A DNA stretch of 64,000 nt from Hormiphora californensis. Taxonomy: Eukaryota; Ctenophora; Tentaculata; Cydippida; Pleurobrachiidae. Of the stretch, positions 58,716 to 64,000 are shown in pieces. The stretch is taken from assembly GCA_020137815.1 (NCBI GenBank), contig CM035351.1:5383792-5447791 (forward strand). The letters are read 5' to 3'. The position numbers were made by a program, and so were the translations under genes. The notes below the pieces were generated by a model. It made no database searches. It was not told the DNA's origin and saw only the letters and a list, made by a program, of their open reading frames with translations. The stretch's first letter is position 1. Each line of letters opens with the position of its first letter.

Positions 58716-61700
58716 CAATTAGTGAATGTGAGAATAAGTAAACAGAGAGAGACATGTATCATGCGTGTAAAACACTCATTACCTTATAACAACAACTTCA
58801 CAGTATCCAATACTCAGAAATACAGGGTAATATGGTTACCTATCCATGCTATCATCATGTACTAGATTTATTTAGACAAACCACTGACTCAGACACCGGG
58901 GGCACCGGGGCAGCGGCCGCTTATAAAGCTTTATATTCCATGTGTTAAATAGAAGCAGTAGAATTACACATAGTACTTTACGTGTAACACGTCTAGGCGC
59001 TACTCAAGATTTAGAGTATATATCTGTGTTTAGAGAGTCTCTCTAAACTCTTGTTTTGTTTTGTATATCCGTAATTCAAAATGTTTAGATTTTACAATGA
59101 GTATTAGTAACAGCATCATTTAACAAGTTGTTACATCATGTCAACTATTAATAAGATACACTAAACTGTAAGAAGGTTCTTTGTCTCATTTATTACTGTG
59201 TACCAGGTGCCGTTATAAGTTGGTTACGAAGTCACCCCTATTATTGCATATAGCGCAGAGGGGGAATTTCATTACCAACGTTATAAGGGCCTTCAAAGTT
59301 ACACCTCCCGGCCCTCTCAATATCCTCTTGTTACAGCTAGTACAGTAGCCAAATTCACACAAGAGACAGTATTTTATCTTTTCAATTTAACATTGCTTGC
59401 CCTACTTCTAAGGTACCCAGGAATATATAGATGGTATTTAATATGACCTTGTATCACGCATACACATTTCAATATGTCACACTGAATTCCACATCTCGCT
59501 CAACTTTGCGTAACGCGCGACACCGTTGGGGTACTGATGGTGGCGCGCGGCCCGATTCCGCTAAATCCAATCCAGATTCCAGTATTTCGCTGTCCTGGGG
59601 CAATTTCTCTGAAACGCTCCAAATTATATAATATGCAACTAACATATTTTCATGTTTCAGTATTGCTTGAGTACAGAGGAACTAGCTCGATTCATGATCC
59701 AACCAAAAACTGCGGTGAGTCCACTTTGATGTTACCCACTAAACACCAGGGCATCTAATAAACTGTCCTCTTTGAATTGAGCCAACGTTTGACTGAACCC
59801 TCATCCTTCTTCAGGTTCAATTCCAGACACTTGCTAACCTTACCCGGCAATACACTAAATCCAGACCTGGCCTGGTGGTGAGAGAGAGGGACTACAAGCA
59901 TGGTGGACTCAGGATCTGCGAGATTTGTAGTATCATCAAACCTGATAGGGCACACCACTGTACCTTGTGCGGCAGGTAAAGAATATGATTAGGTTTGCCA
60001 GTCGATCAATTAACATGTTAGAATGTAGAAGAATGGGGACTGAAAACTGTTAAACTTGGCAGTCTTAGTTTATCTACATCGTGCCCCACTAAATAATATC
60101 GACAGTGCGCTCAGATGGGGTCGGCGGCGCCAGACAGCCCTAACCCCTCATTCATCTCTCCCTCCCTAACCCCCTCATCTCACTGTTACAGATGTGTGCT
60201 AGTAATGGACCACCATTGCCTATGGGTGAACAACTGTATTCACGAGAGAAACTACAAGTTCTTTATTCAGACCATTTTCTTTGGCTCCGTCCTAGGATTT
60301 ATTACCATAGCTCAACTAGCAACCAATATTAACTGTCAGTGTTTGGTAAGTTGATTGTCTGTTGTACTTGTTTGTTTGTTTGTTTGTTTGTTTGTTTGAT
60401 TGTTTATTTATTTCTGTTTCTCTGTCTGTTTGTTTGTTTGTTTGTTTGTTTATTACGCTGCAACAATTCCACTTTATTTCCAGAGTGTTCCAGATCCCAG
60501 CGAGGACAGGTACACTGTATGTTTGATGATGTATATAGCCACAGTGATTGCTTCTCTAATGACCCTGGCCCTATTTTGCTTGGCTCTGGATCACTGTAAT
60601 AACATGTTTCACGGCAGAACCAGTTATGGTGAGTAGAAGATGTAACTGCTACACTCTAAGAGCTGTTCTAAACGAGACAAAATCTCCTATAGGAGGCAGT
60701 TATAACTGCCTCCTATAGTAGGTAGGTAAAACCATTCTAAACGAGTAACTGGCTACTCTTACCGGCTACTATAACTGCCTCATACGATCATCGTCTAGAA
60801 AGGCCGTATGAGGCAGGTATAACTGCTAATGCATGTCATCGTGTGAGTGTAAGGTTTCCACAACGTCCCCGTATCATATTTTGTTCACACATGACAGTGA
60901 TCACGTGTGCAATAGCAGTTATAACTGCCTCATAGGAAGGCCCTTTTTCTTTCTAGACGAGTATCTACCTACTATAGGAGGCAGTTATAACTGCCAGTTA
61001 TAGTAGCCGGTAATGGTTCAAACTCTAACCGGCGGTTAGAGTAGAAATATCGTTCGGTAAGTCGGAAGAACCTGTCCGTTCCTCTCATGAGCGCTCATGA
61101 GTGTGTCATGAGTGTATCATGAGTGTATCATGAGCGCTCATGAGACGTTTTTAGGTGTTTCAACGTCTCATGAGCGCTCATGAGTGTATCATGAGTGTGT
61201 CATGAGTGTATCATGAGCGCTCATGAGTGCTCATGAGACCTTGCTCATGAGCGCTCATGAGACATGTCTCATCCCATCTCTGTTTCAATGTCTCATGAGC
61301 GCTCATGAGACGTTTTGACCTACATGTGCTCATGAGTGTATCATGAGACATGTCTCATGATACATATGTCTCATGAGACGTTAGGGTTAGGGTTATGGTT
61401 GGGTTTAGGGTTGGGCTAGGGTTAGGGCTTTCCTTTAGGTCTAGGGACCCGTAGAGGGTAGGGCTAGGTCCAAGCCTATGGGTCAACCCTAACCCTATCC
61501 CTACGGGTTCCTAGACCTAAAGGATAACCCTAACCCTAGCCTCACCGTAAACCCAACCCTAACCCTAACCCTAACGTCTCATGAGACATATGTCTCATGA
61601 GACATGTCTCATGATACACTCATGAGCACATGTAGGTCAAAACGTCTCATGAGCGCTCATGAGATATTGAAACAGAGATGGGATGAGACATATGTCTCAT

Positions 61701-62561
61701 GAGCGCTCATGAGCAAGGTCTCATGAGCACTCATGAGCGCTCATGATACACTCATGACACACTCATGATACACTCATGAGCGCTCATGAGACGTTGAAAC
61801 ACCTAAAAACGTCTCATGAGCGCTCATGATACACTCATGATACACTCATGACACACTCATGACACACTCATGAGCGCTCATGAGAGGAACGGACAGGTTC
61901 TTCCGACTTACCTATCGTTCTAAACGAGTATCTACCTACTATAGGAGGCAGTTATAACTGCCAGTTATAACTGCCTCATACGAGATTTTGTCTCGTGTAG
62001 AAAGGCTCTAATTATAAACGTTTCGGACGAAAACAAACTCGGAACTGCACCCTTCTTATTCCATTATGCTGATTCAGAGTTTTGGTAATTTCTTATCCCC
62101 TCTCCTCACCGTCCCATTCAGAGCGTGTATGGGACAGGGACGACTACAATCGTGGTTGGAAGAGAAACTTCCTCCAAGTTATGGGGTTATCTCTGTGTGA
62201 GTGGTTATGCCCCGTCACCTCCTCGCTTCAAGGAGAGGAATATGAACCATTGATTGTGACTGTAGTTGAGCCATCTTCAGATCCCTGGTAAGCCTGATAT
62301 AATGGGTGTCTGTTTGATGGTTCAATATCTGTCTGACGGCGTCGACCCGATCTAAGCGCAATGTCTGGCGGTGCCGGTTAGTTCAATACTAACGGATAAG
62401 TCCACTTGGTCTCCTTTAACACACCTTCTATTCACAGGTCGGTGGGTGGGGGCAGGCCCAGTACAGTTATAGAACACGATTTCAACATTGAAGATACCAT
62501 CAGTATTCCCCCGGAGTCAGGACGACCTCGAATACCTAGCTCCATGCCCAGTGACGGATAA
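57282..62561 (+). CDS. DHHC-type protein S-acyltransferase (palmitoyltransferase), nine exons, 345 aa
   Basis: Exons 57282-57363, 57511-57567, 58202-58296, 59661-59714, 59815-59975, 60192-60345, 60484-60628, 62122-62287 and 62438-62561 join in phase to 346 codons with TAA. Four membrane segments are visible: [54 protein letters not shown] and [20 protein letters not shown]. The zinc-binding DHHC domain reads [18 protein letters not shown] then [20 protein letters not shown], with the catalytic DHHC intact and Leu in place of the usual Pro after it. The C-terminal PaCCT-like motif is [13 protein letters not shown]. It attaches long-chain acyl groups to cysteines of membrane proteins, probably at Golgi or plasma membrane. 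Order and spacing resemble the ZDHHC2/15/20 group; the tail is short. Intron 7 is nearly filled by a 1.35-kb palindrome. Confidence 0.93.
60368..60452. repeat. (GTTT)n repeat in palmitoyltransferase intron 6
   Basis: Two GTTT runs separated by tgattgtttatttatttctg; the Cys/Leu/Val-rich translations across them are artefacts. Confidence 0.9.
60660..62008. mobile_element. 1.35-kb giant palindrome with TAA target duplication and telomere-like core
   Basis: Ends GAGCTGTTCTAAACGAGACA and TGTCTCGTGTAGAAAGGCTC, flanked by TAA (60657-60659, 62009-62011), as in PIF/Harbinger insertions. Inside, both arms carry 'aggaggcagttataactgcc', then clusters of the self-complementary ATGAGCGCTCAT with ATGAGTGTATC/ATGAGTGTGTC spacers, and shared 'cggaagaacctgtccgttcc'. 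Most of the arm length is complementary. The centre (about 61381-61576) consists of ttaggg- and ccctaa-rich text. No protein is encoded. Confidence 0.9.
61381..61576. repeat. Telomere-like (TTAGGG)/(CCCTAA) core of the palindrome
   Basis: Starts gttagggttagggttatggttgg and ends cccaaccctaaccctaaccctaac, with degenerate units between. TTAGGG is the usual animal telomere repeat, but these units are variant and inverted around a centre, so this is not a simple interstitial telomere. Confidence 0.85.
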
Positions 62562-62573
62562 AAATCCCCTTAC

Positions 62574-62610
62574 CACGGTTACCATGGTTACCATGGTTAC
62601 CATGGTAATG
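62574..62610. repeat. Short 'ggttaccat' tandem, 3' UTR of the palmitoyltransferase
   Basis: Four to five copies of ggttaccat, beginning 13 bp after the stop codon. Confidence 0.85.
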
Positions 62611-62788
62611 AAATGAACAATTACCCCAGAGACCAGGGATTGACTGTTTTATATGTTGAGTCTGTTATAGCGCTGAAAATGCTGTGTTGTTTTCTGCCCC
62701 TTTCCTTTACAAAACTTGAAATGTTTGAAACTGTTTGCGCTGTGAGCGTGTCTGTACTTTGTGTGATTTATTGGTAGAGCTTTTCAGT

Positions 62789-62972
62789 GTCGCTTGTTGT
62801 AGTGGAGAAACGGTGTCCTAACACGGTACGCAGACGCACACTTTACGTAGCGTGCGGGTAATAAACACAGGTTCAGCCTGATCTAGCTGAAAAAGTGTGC
62901 TTTAGTACCTGCACGTTAGACTAACGGTGCGTCTGCGTACCGTGTTAGGACACCGTTTCTCCGCTACAAGCG
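62789..62972. mobile_element. 184-bp foldback element in the palmitoyltransferase 3' region
   Basis: gtggagaaacggtgtcctaacacgg at left and ccgtgttaggacaccgtttctccgc at right are complementary, with cgcagacgcac/gtgcgtctgcg continuing inward. The loop contains AATAAA at 62860-62865. Confidence 0.9.
62860..62865 (+). terminator. Candidate poly(A) signal AATAAA of the palmitoyltransferase gene
   Basis: Located 299 bp after the stop codon and inside the foldback element, so the mobile element may supply the signal. Another AATAAA lies at about 63399. Confidence 0.4.
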
Positions 62973-63898
62973 GCCTTGATACAAGGGACCGGTATATATA
63001 CTATATTATATTTTCATATCGATAGAACCAGTGGAATGGGATTGCTTGCTTTTTACGTTTTTAATTTGTGATAAAATTCACGAGTTTTATTTTGCTGAAA
63101 ATCACGTGGTGAACGAACGAACACACTGTGGGACGTGGGTTGGCTTATCCATAAATCTGGCGACCGTATAATTTCATTGTCAGGCATGTACCTGGTTGGA
63201 TAGGGTGGAAATGCAGTGCGGAACTCAAAAGGTTACTGAAGTGGTTCACATGAATATTACACGTGCCCGTGCACTGCACGGTGCAGGCCGCAGGGCACCC
63301 AATATCATTTGGGTTTCAGAGAACGTCATGAATAGTTGTAGCCTAACTGCAACTGTCATGTGCACCTATATTTAGTTGTTGAATAAGGGGTTACTCAATA
63401 AATATTTAGGTGAATGGGACGTATGGGTGTAGCCTAGCTGCACCCCTTTAGGCTTGACTTTGAGTGTGGTTAGATTGTGTCGGCGATCCTTAGAACCCTC
63501 GTCCCTGGGCCTTATAATAAGGGATAGGGTTATGAATATGTGGTGGGTTTTATAATAATACCCACCAAATATGTTTTACTTTTATTCATTAAGTGCAACT
63601 GTGTTAGGGGACCGGGAAGGAAACTGGAAAGTTTAGTCAACAATTCACACTTCACACTTTTTTTAAATATTAATCGATCTAGGCCCGGACTATAATATAG
63701 ATTCTAGATCACGGTCTTCCACATCCAGCCCCAGGAGGCAAAATATCATTCATTAATTTTAAGAGATTGAGGTTTAGAGAGATTGACTGATTGAGGATGA
63801 ACAAAAATTAAAAAGAAAGAAACTGTGCTGAAATATATATTAATAGTTCGCGTTGCTCCTCGTTGGCTCAATTCCACAATAAAATATCTCACAACTCA
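62973..63898. other. 3' intergenic spacer
   Basis: Between two converging genes. No exon, tandem array or palindrome was recognised. Confidence 0.4.
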
Positions 63899-64000
63899 TC
63901 ACTCATTGTCCGAATCAGAATGTTCGGGGGTCTCAATTTCAGGGAACTCCTTGGAAGGAAAGCCTCTAATTGTGAGCATTTCGGAGGCATTGTGGCACAC
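63899..64000 (-). CDS. C-terminal end of an unidentified protein (gene continues beyond the window)
   Basis: The minus strand is open from the window edge for 33 codons to TGA (63899-63901): VCHNASEMLTIRGFPSKEF then PEIETPEHSDSDNE. The composition (acidic Ser/Asp/Glu terminus) is protein-like and the stop is followed by AT-rich DNA. No family can be assigned from so short a piece. Confidence 0.45.
   Translation of the reverse strand: MCHNASEMLTIRGFPSKEFPEIETPEHSDSDNE

Noticed and set aside
61381-61576. Telomere-like repeats suggesting a chromosome end or fusion point
   Set aside because: They are variant, inverted around a centre and enclosed by a TAA-flanked palindrome within an intron, so they belong to the element.

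Overview
This looks like intron-dense nuclear DNA from an early-branching animal. A sponge or similar aquatic invertebrate fits best, but the species cannot be fixed from the sequence. Coding exons are 40-390 bp with canonical GT-AG borders and introns mostly of 70 bp to 1.7 kb. There are many (GA)n/(CT)n microsatellites and many palindromic (foldback/MITE) elements. Nothing bacterial is present: no operons, rRNA, CRISPR or phage genes. Most open frames in the window are microsatellite or antisense shadows; the real proteins appear only after joining exons.

Layout. 1-3289: repeats, with a 1.2 kb foldback element. 3290-6483 (+): an Amt/Mep/Rh-type ammonium transporter, ten exons whose phases all agree. 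8228-16399 (-): a complete secreted M1 zinc aminopeptidase, 15 exons, 881 aa, tail to tail with the transporter and carrying a 1.5 kb foldback element in its last intron. 16400-23785: no gene recognised, mainly microsatellites and 37- and 47-bp tandem arrays. 23786-29114 (+): a complete 13-exon, 737-aa secreted protein with an unusual architecture: PLC-like phosphodiesterase domain, two Sushi/CCP modules, one thrombospondin type 1 repeat and a C-terminal cystine knot. Residues expected to be catalytic seem to be missing. 31249-37931 (+): a Golgi-type carbohydrate sulfotransferase, six exons, 328 aa, with a second possible first exon 3.7 kb upstream. 41821-46698 (-), possibly reaching 57009: a SECIS-binding protein 2 family gene with a complete L7Ae RNA-binding core. 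57282-62561 (+): a complete nine-exon, 345-aa DHHC palmitoyltransferase, perhaps head to head with the SECISBP2 5' end. 63899-64000 (-): the C-terminal end of an unidentified gene.

About 46,190-53,660 is different in texture: inflated homopolymer runs, broken frames, and an in-frame stop in an otherwise convincing SECISBP2 exon. I read it as poorly polished assembly. It still shows a broken LINE-like reading frame on the minus strand and a degenerate tandem array.

The genes are ordinary single-gene neighbours in mixed orientations and share no evident pathway. The secreted or membrane products (aminopeptidase, PLC/Sushi/TSP1/CTCK protein, sulfotransferase, palmitoyltransferase) act at the cell surface or secretory pathway; the transporter and selenoprotein factor are housekeeping. 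Mobile-element activity is heavy: at least ten palindromic elements, several with visible target-site duplications (TA, TAA, 8-9 bp), one nested inside another, and one containing TTAGGG-like repeats at its centre. The most notable items are the PLC/Sushi/TSP1/CTCK protein, the alternative sulfotransferase anchor exons, the duplicated exon borders in the aminopeptidase gene, and the giant palindrome in the palmitoyltransferase intron.
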